Source: an uncultured Eubacteriales bacterium (GTDB lineage Bacteria; Bacillota; Clostridia; Oscillospirales; Oscillospiraceae). Taken from it: DNA of 13,834 nt. The translations under genes were made by a program, and so were the position numbers. The stretch is from contig CAUABY010000031.1 of assembly GCA_958427375.1 (NCBI GenBank), positions 1 to 13,834 on the forward strand, given 5' to 3'. The notes beneath the pieces are model-generated. The model was not told the DNA's origin, ran no database searches, and saw only the letters and a list, made by a program, of their open reading frames with translations. Below are positions 1-7,102 of the stretch, piece after piece (within the stretch, counting starts at the first letter, position 1; each line of letters begins with the position of its first letter).

Positions 1-603
1 GTGCTCAAGCCGTATCTCGCGCACAAACTCCATTACTTTGTCGAGCTCCCGCTCGATAAGCGCGGTTTTGCGCTTTTGCGTACCGGAAAAATAGTGCAGC
101 CCGACAATATGTACCCCCGCGTACTCCGCGCGGCGCTCCACAATGTCTATAATATCCGCCCTGTCCATGCCGAACTGACTGCCCGCCGTCAGCCGCAAAA
201 GAAGCGGCACCGTTACGCCGCGCATCTGCGCCGCGTCGTTTATCAGCCGCAGATGAAGGCGGCTCTCCGCGGTAAAAACGCCCACACCGTCGTCCATGGC
301 ACGCGAAACATCCTCTCTGGTTTTGTTCACGCCGGAGAAGATAACTTTGCCCATATCAATGCCAAGCCGCTCACAGACGGTCAGCTCGCCGGGGCTGCAT
401 ACTTCGATAAAGTCAAACTCGTCCGGGATGCGCTTTAGCAGAAAGGGATTGGCCTTAATGGAAAAGCACAGCCCGGTTCTTTCGCCGAACTCGGTTTTTA
501 CCAGCGCCGCGCGCTCGCTGAAAATGTCGCTGTTGAAAACATAGGCGGGAGTATGTACGCTTTCAGCCAGTGTACGCAGGCCGCGGTCGAAGTTATTATT
601 CAT
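1..603 (-). CDS. Fold-type III PLP-dependent decarboxylase (diaminopimelate/ornithine decarboxylase-like), 3' part beyond window
   Basis: The minus strand reads open from an ATG at 603 to the window edge, giving 201 N-terminal residues; the rest lies off the window. Visible family marks are the PLP-lysine motif FSIKANP (K50), EVCSPGEL (68-75), a SQFGM segment (142-146) that matches the usual G-x-K/Q-F-G region, and GLHYFSGTQ (168-176), matching the GLHxHxGSQ motif of LysA-like barrels. This is the alanine-racemase-like TIM barrel that carries PLP. The substrate cannot be read from this half: diaminopimelate, ornithine, lysine or a carrier-bound amino acid are all possible. The start overlaps the end of the carrier protein gene by 8 bases, so the two are translationally coupled. 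Its position behind an adenylation enzyme and a carrier protein argues for a specialised pathway rather than housekeeping lysine synthesis. Confidence 0.88.
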   Translation of the reverse strand, partial: MNNNFDRGLRTLAESVHTPAYVFNSDIFSERAALVKTEFGERTGLCFSIKANPFLLKRIPDEFDFIEVCSPGELTVCERLGIDMGKVIFSGVNKTREDVSRAMDDGVGVFTAESRLHLRLINDAAQMRGVTVPLLLRLTAGSQFGMDRADIIDIVERRAEYAGVHIVGLHYFSGTQKRKTALIERELDKVMEFVREIRLEH

Positions 604-823
604 CTTCCAGCTTTTCAATCAGCGCCAGCATAGCTTCAGCGGAGTTGAAGTTTTCAGGGACGAGGTGGTTGGGCTTTATCTCAACGTCAAAATTGTCGCT
701 TATTTCCGCGACAAGCGACACGATGTCAAAAGAATCCAGCACGCCTCCGGTGACGAGAGATTTCTCGTTTTCAAAATCCACGTCGGGGCGCAGCTCTCCT
801 AAAATTCTCATAAGCTCATCCAT
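596..823 (-). CDS. Stand-alone acyl/peptidyl carrier protein
   Basis: A 75-residue acidic protein with the phosphopantetheine attachment motif GGVLDSFDIVSL; Ser31 is the expected attachment site. The length and the LDSFDIV context fit DltC-like and peptidyl carrier proteins. It would hold an aminoacyl thioester made by the adenylation enzyme encoded just upstream. The ribosome site AAGGAG overlaps the stop codon of that gene and lies 7 bases before the ATG. The gene ends inside the start of the decarboxylase gene, so all three should be made together. Whether the cargo is D-alanine, another amino acid or a fatty acid cannot be told from this protein alone. Confidence 0.92.
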   Translation of the reverse strand: MDELMRILGELRPDVDFENEKSLVTGGVLDSFDIVSLVAEISDNFDVEIKPNHLVPENFNSAEAMLALIEKLEDE

Positions 824-836
824 GATTGTTCTCCTT

Positions 837-2342
837 TTATTTGAAATATTTTTTTAATGCCTGCATATCCAGCTTGCCGTTGGGCAGTGTCGGGAATTCG
901 TCAAGCTCTATAAGCCGCCTCGGCACCATAAATGCCGGGAGCACGGCGCGAAAATGCAAAACTATGTCTTTCGACGTGGCCTCGCCCGTGTAGAAGAGGT
1001 ACAAAAACTCCTTCTCCCCGTCATACAAGGCGCACGAGCCGCTCACGCCCTCAACCTCGTTCGCCGTTTTCTCAATCTCACCCAGCTCGACGCGGTGACC
1101 CATGTGCTTTATCTGGCGATCCTTGCGCCCGTGAAACTCAAGGTTCCCGTCGGGGCGCAGGCGGCCAAGATCCCCGGTTTTGTAGATAAGCTCGCGGTAA
1201 GCGCTGTTGAGCGGATTTTGGATAAAGGCCTGCTGTGTGCGCTCCATGTCGCCGTAATAGCCAAGCGCAAGCCCCGGCCCGCTGACGCAGATTTCACCCA
1301 GCTCACCGGGCTCCGTGGGGCTGTTGTCCTCATTAAGCAGCAAAATGCCGTAATTGTCATAGGGCTTTCCTATTGGCAGAACCGTTGTATCCTCCGCCTT
1401 CTCCCCTACGACGTAATAGGTGCAGGAGGCGGTGGCCTCCGTCGGGCCGTACTGGTTTACAAAGAGCGCGTCCGGCAGATTCTCCTGCCACATCTTGAGG
1501 TACTTGCCCGGCATGACCGAACCGGAAAAGCAGACCTTTTTCAGGTATTCCGGCTTGGACGCTGAAAAACCGTTGAGCTTTGCCGGGACTTCAAGCCCCG
1601 CGGCGCTCCAGCAGATGGCCGTGACCTTGTGTTTGTTGAGCGTGTCAAAAAGCTGTGTGGGCATGGAAAACTCATTTTTCGGGACAACTACGGTCGTCGC
1701 GCCTGTTCTCAGCGGGAAATATATGTCCCTTATGGCCGCGATATAGTCAAAGGGCGACTGGCTGCCCAGCACGTCAGTTTCGTTTATGTCCAAAACCGCA
1801 CGCACAGCGTCTATATAGTTCATCAACGACTCGTGAGAGGTGATAACGCCCTTGGGAACACCCGTTGAGCCGGAAGTGAAAATAACATAGAGCGGTGATG
1901 TCGGGATGAGCCGGGACGCGGCGTGGGAAATGAGCGCCTCATCTATGGGTGTGTCCGCTATGTCCTCAATCACAAAGATATCACCGGCAAAGTCCAGTGC
2001 CTTGGCCGTGTCGACATTCGCCCTATCGACCAGCATCACATCCGCCTTGATGACAGAAAGTATCTGCTTTAGCCTCGCGGCGGGCATACTGCCGTCAATC
2101 GGCGCGTAAAAGCAGCCCGCGCGCACTACGCCCAGAAATGCCGCCGGGGTCAGAACGTGCCTGCCGCTCATAACAACAACCGGCTTTACGCCCTGCATGC
2201 GCGCGGCCAGAAAAGTGCCGATAGACATGGAGAGCCTGTTAAAATCCTTAAAGCTCAGCCGAGTGTCACTGTCGATAAAGGCCGTCTTGTCCGCGTATAT
2301 GTCCGCTGTTTTATCCAGCCAGGTCAAAACTGTCTTATTCAT
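837..2342 (-). CDS. Amino-acid adenylation enzyme (DltA / NRPS A-domain-like AMP ligase)
   Basis: A 501-residue stand-alone AMP-forming ligase of the usual DltA length. Core motifs are in order: A3 P-loop FTSGSTGVPKG (155-165), A4 region SPFDYIAAIRD (196-206) whose Asp199 sits where alpha-amino-acid-activating domains hold the amino group, A5 NQYGPTEAT (296-304), A7 YKTGDLGRLRPDG (387-399), A8 GRKDRQIKHMGHRVELGEIE (405-424) and A10 LPNGKLD (486-492) with catalytic Lys490. It should activate an amino acid with ATP and load it on the carrier protein encoded 13 bases downstream. A GGAGG ribosome site lies 5 bases before the ATG, and a good promoter precedes it. There is no DltB or DltD gene in view, so D-alanylation of teichoic acid is not the favoured role. 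The combination with a PLP decarboxylase resembles the ligase/decarboxylase/carrier set known from exosortase-associated polysaccharide loci (established knowledge; kinship is inferred). The substrate is unknown. Confidence 0.9.
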   Translation of the reverse strand: MNKTVLTWLDKTADIYADKTAFIDSDTRLSFKDFNRLSMSIGTFLAARMQGVKPVVVMSGRHVLTPAAFLGVVRAGCFYAPIDGSMPAARLKQILSVIKADVMLVDRANVDTAKALDFAGDIFVIEDIADTPIDEALISHAASRLIPTSPLYVIFTSGSTGVPKGVITSHESLMNYIDAVRAVLDINETDVLGSQSPFDYIAAIRDIYFPLRTGATTVVVPKNEFSMPTQLFDTLNKHKVTAICWSAAGLEVPAKLNGFSASKPEYLKKVCFSGSVMPGKYLKMWQENLPDALFVNQYGPTEATASCTYYVVGEKAEDTTVLPIGKPYDNYGILLLNEDNSPTEPGELGEICVSGPGLALGYYGDMERTQQAFIQNPLNSAYRELIYKTGDLGRLRPDGNLEFHGRKDRQIKHMGHRVELGEIEKTANEVEGVSGSCALYDGEKEFLYLFYTGEATSKDIVLHFRAVLPAFMVPRRLIELDEFPTLPNGKLDMQALKKYFK

Positions 2343-2404
2343 AAGACCCTCCGCGCAATTATATCAATTGCCTCAAAGTATTTATCTCTATTCCATATTT
2401 TTAT

Positions 2405-2433
2405 ATTCTATTACATCTCACCCTCCACGTCAA
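2405..2433 (-). promoter_or_regulatory. Sigma-A-type promoter of the adenylation-carrier-decarboxylase operon
   Basis: On the minus strand TTGACG (2433-2428) is followed after 17 bases by TAGAAT (2410-2405). Transcription would start near 2398 and leave a leader of about 55 nt before the ATG at 2342. It is the best promoter-like match upstream of the operon. A TATAAT at 2363-2358 lies too close to the ribosome site to serve. Confidence 0.65.
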
Positions 2434-2452
2434 GCTCTCCAATTAAGTAAAG

Positions 2453-2489
2453 TTTACATTCTCTACATAAACTCTACACAGACTTCACA
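2453..2489 (+). promoter_or_regulatory. Tandem phased TTNACA-like boxes, PhoP/OmpR-family style
   Basis: Four related hexamers follow one another on the plus strand: TTTACA (2453-2458), TCTACA (2462-2467), TCTACA (2473-2478) and TTCACA (2484-2489). Start-to-start distances are 9, 11 and 11 bases. Direct repeats of TT(A/T/C)ACA separated by about 5 bases are the known binding pattern of Bacillus PhoP, and 11-base direct repeats are general for PhoB/OmpR-type response regulators. The last box ends 13 bases before a perfect TATAAT (2503-2508), a spacing like that of class II activation. The boxes lie between two divergent promoters and could act on either. The regulator itself is not in this window. 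Confidence 0.5.
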
Positions 2490-2518
2490 TTGAATTGTGA
2501 AATATAATATAGTAGAAT
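2490..2518 (+). promoter_or_regulatory. Promoter region of the YitT-family gene
   Basis: Two readings compete. TTGAAT (2490-2495), a 17-base gap and TAGAAT (2513-2518) make a plain sigma-A promoter starting near 2525. Alternatively a perfect TATAAT (2503-2508) without a good -35 could depend on an activator bound at the phased boxes just upstream. Either way the gene has a leader of about 65-75 nt. Confidence 0.55.
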
Positions 2519-2530
2519 GTATTAAAATAT

Positions 2531-2556
2531 GGCGATTAGCACAAGTATCAATCGCC
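2531..2556 (+). other. Inverted repeat in the leader of the YitT-family gene
   Basis: GGCGATT (2531-2537) and AATCGCC (2550-2556) form a 7-base-pair stem with a 12-base loop just after the expected transcription start. There is no T run, so it is not a simple terminator. It could stabilise the 5' end of the mRNA or be a protein operator. Confidence 0.4.
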
Positions 2557-2588
2557 GCTCTTCTTAAAATTTTACGCAGGGAGGACGC

Positions 2589-3521
2589 ATGAAGAAGATT
2601 AAATCGTCAAAAGCGAAGAAGCTTAAAAAGCGGTTGAGCCGCCTGCGCGGTCAGCTGTCGTCATTTCGCCTTATCAATTTTGTTATGCTGCTTGGCGCCG
2701 GTATACTGAATGCCGTGGCGGTCAGCCTGCTGCTCGCGCCGGTGAATTTGTACGACAGCGGAATTTCCGGCACTTCCATGCTCCTTGCCCTGCTCACGCC
2801 GCGCGAGTTTTCCATCAGCCTGTTCCTGCTGTTCCTGAACACGCCGCTCTTCCTGTACGGGCTCAAGCGCGAGGGGCTGTGCTTCACGGTGTACTCTCTT
2901 TTCGCGGTGCTCGTCTACTCGGCGTTTACATATCTTTTCAGTTATATTCTGCCCATTGATTTGACAAACGGCTCTCCCTTTGCCGGCAATGATTTGCTGC
3001 TGTGCGCGCTCTTCGGCGGGCTTATCTCCGGCATTGGCAGCGGCTTTACAATACGCTTCGGCGGTGCGATGGATGGAATTGAGGTAATGGCCGTCATCTT
3101 TGCAAAGCGGCTGGGCTTGACGGTGGGCAGCTTCGTGATGATTTATAACGTGGTGCTTTACCTCGTGGCGGGCTGTATTTTCCACAGCTGGGTTCTGCCG
3201 CTCTACTCCATTATCGCCTACTGCGTGGCTATCCGCGCCGTTGACTTCATAGTTGAGGGTCTTGACAAAGCCAAGGCCGCGATGATTGTGACCGGCAGGC
3301 CGGAGGAGATAAGCGCGGCGCTGTCCTCCGCTTTCGGCCTCGGCGTGACACAGATTGCCGCGATGGGCTACTACTCCGGCAAGGAGCAGACGATTATCTA
3401 TTTCGTCGTCAACCGCTTTCAGGTCGCGCGCATGAAACAGCTTGTCACCTCAATCGACCCCGGCGCCTTCGTCTCCATCTCCGAGGTTTCGGATTTGCTG
3501 GGCAGAAGCGTGAAAAGATAG
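2589..3521 (+). CDS. YitT-family membrane protein with C-terminal DUF2179 domain
   Basis: A 310-residue protein. A very basic N-terminus (residues 1-24, many Lys/Arg) is followed by five or so hydrophobic segments at about 30-50, 62-92, 98-121, 136-156 and 181-215. A soluble C-terminal domain (about 225-305) ends the protein, with the GYYSGKEQTIIYFVVNRFQ pattern (260-278) typical of DUF2179. This order matches the widespread Firmicutes YitT family, which has many paralogues per genome and no settled biochemical function. A GGGAGG ribosome site (2579-2584) lies 4 bases before the ATG. The gene stands alone, divergent from the adenylation operon, and ends at a strong terminator. The phased boxes upstream suggest control by a two-component regulator (inference). 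Confidence 0.88.
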   Translation: MKKIKSSKAKKLKKRLSRLRGQLSSFRLINFVMLLGAGILNAVAVSLLLAPVNLYDSGISGTSMLLALLTPREFSISLFLLFLNTPLFLYGLKREGLCFTVYSLFAVLVYSAFTYLFSYILPIDLTNGSPFAGNDLLLCALFGGLISGIGSGFTIRFGGAMDGIEVMAVIFAKRLGLTVGSFVMIYNVVLYLVAGCIFHSWVLPLYSIIAYCVAIRAVDFIVEGLDKAKAAMIVTGRPEEISAALSSAFGLGVTQIAAMGYYSGKEQTIIYFVVNRFQVARMKQLVTSIDPGAFVSISEVSDLLGRSVKR

Positions 3522-3574
3522 CGCGCGGATATCATAGAGCTGCGGCTGTCGCAAATCCGGCGGCTCATCTTCAT

Positions 3575-3613
3575 AAAAAATATGCTCCGAATAAAGTCGG
3601 AGCATATTTTTTT
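3575..3613. terminator. Bidirectional intrinsic terminator between the YitT gene and spoVAE
   Basis: A perfect 16-base stem (3575-3590 with 3597-3612, core TATGCTCCGA) with a six-base ATAAAG loop. It is flanked by A6 on the left and T7 on the right, so it works on both strands and serves the two convergent units. Confidence 0.93.
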
Positions 3614-3620
3614 GCCTGAT

Positions 3621-3998
3621 TTATTTATTTTTGTCCTGCGGCTTGAAAATCAGCGCGATGAAAAGGCCGAAGAGAACCGCCGCCGTGATTCCCGCCGCGG
3701 CCGAGCTGAGCCCGCCGGTGAAGATGCCCAAGAATCCGCTCTCCTCCACCGCCTTTCTCACGCCCTTGGCAAGGGTATTGCCAAAGCCCGCGAGAGGTAC
3801 GCTTGCGCCCGCCCCGGCGAAGTCTACAAGGGGCTGATAGATGCCGAGCGCGCCGAGGACGACGCCCGCGACAACGTAAGCGGTCAAAATGCGCGCGGGG
3901 GTAAGCTTGGTATAATCTATCAAAACCTGACCGATGACGCACAGCATCCCGCCGACGGCAAAGGCCTTTATATAATCCATTACACTGCCCATAATCAC
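3621..3998 (-). CDS. spoVAE: Stage V sporulation protein AE (SpoVAE)
   Basis: A small hydrophobic protein of the SpoVAC/SpoVAEb family. Visible family pattern: AFAVGGMLCVIGQVLID, TKLTPARILTAYVVAGV, QPLVDFAGAGASVPLAGFGN and a final AAVLFGLFIALIFKP. It has about four hydrophobic segments and should sit in the inner forespore membrane, acting in dipicolinic acid movement with SpoVAD. The start is uncertain. GTG at 3998 gives 125 residues and overlaps the spoVAD stop as GTGA; ATG at 3980 (MDYIKAF) gives 119 residues and fits the family N-terminus and usual length (about 116) better. No clear ribosome site precedes any of these, consistent with coupling to spoVAD. Confidence 0.92.
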   Translation of the reverse strand: MIMGSVMDYIKAFAVGGMLCVIGQVLIDYTKLTPARILTAYVVAGVVLGALGIYQPLVDFAGAGASVPLAGFGNTLAKGVRKAVEESGFLGIFTGGLSSAAAGITAAVLFGLFIALIFKPQDKNK

Positions 3999-5005
3999 AC
4001 CACGCTTTCAATTGCCACGGCGTGGCAGATGCCGGGGATGCTGTCGCCCTGCTGGGCGCTTGTTGTGCTCATCAACGCGCCGGTGGCGGCGAAGAGGACA
4101 CGCTTCCAGATTCCTTTTTCCATCGCCGGTAGAATATGACCGCAGAGGACACTTGCCGCACAGCCACAGCCTGAGCCGCCGGAGTGGACATCCTGCGTGC
4201 GTTTATCATAGATGAGCACACCGCAGTCCATATACCGCACGCCGAGGCGCACACCATCGGCCTCAAAGAGCGCTTCCAAGATATCATGGCCGATTGCGCC
4301 GAGGTCGCCGGTGAAGATAGCGTCATAGTAGTCCGGCGCGCGGCCGGTCTCCGCGAAGTGGGTTTTGAGCGTTTCATACGCGGCGGGCGCCATGGCAGCG
4401 CCCATATTATTCGCGTCGACGATGCCCGCGTCGACGATGCAGCCTGTGGTGACATGGGTGAGGCAATTACCAAGCCCGTGGGTGGTGACAACCGCCGCGC
4501 CGGAGCCGGTGACAGTCCACTGTGAAGTCGGTGTGCGCTGGCCGCCGTACTCAAGCGGGAAGCGGTACTGGCGCTCCGCCGAGCAGAAGTGCGAGCCGGT
4601 GATGGCGCAGATATTTGTGGCAAAGCCCCCATCGACAAGCATCCCCGCGAGTGAGAGCGATTCCGCCATCGTCGAGCACGCGCCGTACACGCCAAGGTAA
4701 GGCAGGTTTGTATCCTTGAGGGCGAAGGCGGAGCTGATGCACTGGTTCAGAAGGTCGCCGGAGATAACATAATCGAGTGCGGAGGGCGCGAGCTGTGCCT
4801 TGCCGCAGGCGTACTGAAAGCATTTTTGTATCATGTGGCTCTCGGCCTTCTCCCAACTCTGCTCGCCAAAATACGAGTCGTCCGAGATATAGTCAAAGCA
4901 GTGCTTGAGCGGCCCCTCGCCCTCTCGCTTGCCCACGACGGCGGCGGAGGTGAGAATACGCGGCTGTGTAGTCAGCGCGACGGTCTGTTTGCCGAGTCTT
5001 TTCAT
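3995..5005 (-). CDS. spoVAD: Stage V sporulation protein AD (SpoVAD), dipicolinic acid-binding
   Basis: 336 residues, the family length. The protein has a thiolase/ketoacyl-synthase III-like fold. YGACSTMAESLSLA (107-120) carries Cys110 where the thiolase nucleophile sits, and GSGAAVVTT (167-175) and HSGGSGCGC (274-282) are family-like glycine-rich segments. SpoVAD of Bacillus binds dipicolinic acid rather than acting as a synthase and is needed for loading the spore core. A weak GAGG site lies 7 bases before the ATG. spoVAE follows with a 4-base overlap. In most sporeformers spoVAC precedes spoVAD, but here the gene upstream is the end of the polyamine transporter operon. Confidence 0.95.
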   Translation of the reverse strand: MKRLGKQTVALTTQPRILTSAAVVGKREGEGPLKHCFDYISDDSYFGEQSWEKAESHMIQKCFQYACGKAQLAPSALDYVISGDLLNQCISSAFALKDTNLPYLGVYGACSTMAESLSLAGMLVDGGFATNICAITGSHFCSAERQYRFPLEYGGQRTPTSQWTVTGSGAAVVTTHGLGNCLTHVTTGCIVDAGIVDANNMGAAMAPAAYETLKTHFAETGRAPDYYDAIFTGDLGAIGHDILEALFEADGVRLGVRYMDCGVLIYDKRTQDVHSGGSGCGCAASVLCGHILPAMEKGIWKRVLFAATGALMSTTSAQQGDSIPGICHAVAIESVV

Positions 5006-5069
5006 TTCACGGCCTCATTTCATTTTATTTTTAGCTGACGGGAGCTTTTTCAAGGCTATTATTTCCCAA

Positions 5070-5113
5070 GCCGCGCAAATTATTTGCCCGCGGCACAGTT
5101 TTTTGAAATTATA
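5070..5113 (-). promoter_or_regulatory. Possible spoVAD promoter element and palindrome
   Basis: Upstream of spoVAD the minus strand has TATAAT (5113-5108) without a convincing -35. About 14 bases further lies an odd-centred palindrome GCAAAT-A-ATTTGC inside outer arms GCCGC/GCGGC (5070-5094). The palindrome would fall just after a start near 5101, an operator-like position. No clear sigma-G or sigma-F promoter was found, although forespore expression is expected for this gene. Confidence 0.25.
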
Positions 5114-5126
5114 TCCGACACGCAGA

Positions 5127-5169
5127 AACCGCCCGTTCCCGGCATGCACCAAGAACGGGCGGTTGTTTT
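5127..5169. terminator. Terminator-like hairpin after the pot operon
   Basis: A perfect 12-base inverted repeat AACCGCCCGTTC (5127-5138) / GAACGGGCGGTT (5153-5164) with a 14-base loop, beginning 10 bases after the potCD stop. On the minus strand only a short TTT follows, so termination may be incomplete; on the plus strand it is followed by GTTTT. It separates the pot operon from spoVAD. Confidence 0.7.
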
Positions 5170-5173
5170 GCAT

Positions 5174-7090
5174 TCAGCTGATTTTAAGGGTTTCCCAGAG
5201 CGAGTTGAGATAGGCGAGCATATCCGCGTCGAGGCTGCGGTAGGCATACTCATTATAAAGCTGGCTGAAATCGCCAAGCTCAGGATAGAGAATTTCCATA
5301 GCTTCCTCACCCATCTCATCAATATAATCGGGGTCGTTATACACGAGAGTGTTGGGCGAGGCATAGCAGATATACTCGGCGTTTGCTATGGCAGGCTCAG
5401 GCGAGAGCATGTAGTTTATGAATATCTCGGCAAGCTCCTTATTCTGGCAGCAGTCCGGGATGCACATGGCGTCGATGAAATAGTTGGTGCGCTCAGGGTA
5501 GTAAAAGCGCAAATCCACATCATCCGCCTGCGCGTCGACCATGGTGAAGTAGTCCCCGGCATAGTAGGCGCCGATTGCCGCCTCACCGGACTCCATCATA
5601 TTATAAATCTCGTCCATGACATAGCTCTTGATAAGCGGAGACTGGGTTTTGAGCTCCGCAAGGGCGGCGTCCCAAAGCGCACGGTCAGTGCTGTTGACAT
5701 TGAGCCCAAGCTTATACTGCGCGGTAGCAAATGCGTCACGCGAGTTGTTGAACTGGAGAATATTGCCGGAGTATTTCGGGTTCCACATCAGCTCCCAGCC
5801 CTGCGCGTCCGCCTCGTCAACAACGTTGGCATTATAGATAACGCCGATTACGCCATAGGTGTATGGCACGGTATACATATCGTCCGGGTCATAGTAGAGG
5901 CCGTGGAAGCCGCTGTCAATATACTGATAGTTGGGGATATTGTCAAAGTCGAGCGGCAGGAGCATGTTTTCATCCCGCATGCGGGCTATCATATAGTCCG
6001 AGGGGATGACGACATCAAAGCTCACCGCGTCGCTTGAGAGCTTGGCGTACATATCCTCATTGCTGGCGAAGGTGCTGTAATTGACCTTGACCTTCTGGCC
6101 GTAAGTCTCCTCATACCACTGCTCAAAGGCCTCGATGGTATTGAGCGAGTCATCCGAGCCGTCGGAGATATACTCGCCCCAGTTATACACGTTCAGCTCA
6201 AGCGTTTTGCCGCCGGTGAACACGAGCACCGCGAGTGCCGCCGTGACGAGCACACCGCCGATGACGACTGCCGCCGTTTTATTGGCGCTCTTGTGCTCTT
6301 TCTTCGCCTTGGCTGGCATTTCATTCGGCTCGTCAACGATATTGGTGAGGATGAGCAGCAGGAGGATGACGAAGAAGATAATGGTTGCGAGGGCGTACAT
6401 CTTCGGGGTGACGGTCTTTTTCGTCATGGAGTAGATGCGGATGGGCAGAGTCTCAAAGCCGTTGCCGGAGTTGAAGTAGCTGATTACGAAGTCATCAAGC
6501 GAGAGAGTGAAAGCCATGATAAGCCCCGTGATAATCTCCGGCAGCTCGACCTTGAAAAAGGCACGGAGCGGTGTGCAGCCGAGGTCCATAGCGGCTTCGG
6601 GCAGGGATCTATCCATCTGGCGGAGCTTCGGCAAAACCTGCAGGATGACATAGGGCAGGCAAAAGGTGACGTGCGCTATAAGCATCGTCCAGAAGCTGAG
6701 ACTAGTGGCAAGACCGAAAAGCCTGCCGACAAACACGAACATCAGCATCAGCGAGATGCCGGTGATGATATCGGGGTTTATCATGGGGATATTCGTGACC
6801 GTATCCATAGTCACGCGCATGGCCTTACTGCGCAGTTTGTTGATGCCGACAGCGGCGGCCGTGCCCATGACGGTGGCAATAACAGAGGCGCTGAGTGCGA
6901 GGACGAGGGTATTTCTGAGCGCGCCGAGGGTGGCCGCGTCTTTAAATAGCTCCCTGTACCACTTGAATGAGAAGCCGGAGAACACGGAGAGGCTCTTTGC
7001 GTCATTGAACGAGAACACGAGCAAAATGGCAATCGGCGCGAAGAGGAAAAGCATGATGAGCGCAGTATAGAATTTAGAAAGACGTTTCAT
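5174..7090 (-). CDS. potCD: Fused spermidine/putrescine ABC transporter permease and substrate-binding protein (PotC-PotD)
   Basis: One uninterrupted 638-residue frame. Residues 1 to about 255 are a PotC permease with about six membrane segments and the EAA loop EAAMDLGCTPLRAFFKVELP (165-184), which contacts the ATPase. A charged linker (about 253-271) leads to an extra membrane helix (about 273-292). Residues from about 298 form a PotD-type binding domain starting ELNVYNWGEYISDG. W304 and Y307 match the polyamine-contacting Trp/Tyr of E. coli PotD, PSDY (363-366) matches its Ser/Tyr pair, and NYFIDAMCIP (536-545) matches the segment with binding Asp (D540), although the neighbouring Trp is Phe here. 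The extra helix replaces a signal peptide or lipobox and tethers the receptor to the permease. The gene follows potB by 12 bases with a strong GGAGGG site. Confidence 0.93.
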   Translation of the reverse strand: MKRLSKFYTALIMLFLFAPIAILLVFSFNDAKSLSVFSGFSFKWYRELFKDAATLGALRNTLVLALSASVIATVMGTAAAVGINKLRSKAMRVTMDTVTNIPMINPDIITGISLMLMFVFVGRLFGLATSLSFWTMLIAHVTFCLPYVILQVLPKLRQMDRSLPEAAMDLGCTPLRAFFKVELPEIITGLIMAFTLSLDDFVISYFNSGNGFETLPIRIYSMTKKTVTPKMYALATIIFFVILLLLILTNIVDEPNEMPAKAKKEHKSANKTAAVVIGGVLVTAALAVLVFTGGKTLELNVYNWGEYISDGSDDSLNTIEAFEQWYEETYGQKVKVNYSTFASNEDMYAKLSSDAVSFDVVIPSDYMIARMRDENMLLPLDFDNIPNYQYIDSGFHGLYYDPDDMYTVPYTYGVIGVIYNANVVDEADAQGWELMWNPKYSGNILQFNNSRDAFATAQYKLGLNVNSTDRALWDAALAELKTQSPLIKSYVMDEIYNMMESGEAAIGAYYAGDYFTMVDAQADDVDLRFYYPERTNYFIDAMCIPDCCQNKELAEIFINYMLSPEPAIANAEYICYASPNTLVYNDPDYIDEMGEEAMEILYPELGDFSQLYNEYAYRSLDADMLAYLNSLWETLKIS

Positions 7091-7102
7091 TCTGCTCCCT
7101 CC

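Noticed and set aside
954..1565. Plus-strand open frame of 203 residues
   Set aside because: It is a shadow of the adenylation enzyme gene, whose core motifs are intact on the other strand.
2358..2363. TATAAT on the minus strand close to the adenylation gene
   Set aside because: It lies only a few bases before the ribosome site and has no -35 at the right distance; the TTGACG-TAGAAT pair upstream is better.
5084..6037. Long plus-strand open frame of 317 residues
   Set aside because: It lies antisense to the PotD half of potCD, has no recognisable domain or ribosome site and follows from the GC-rich codon pattern of the true gene.
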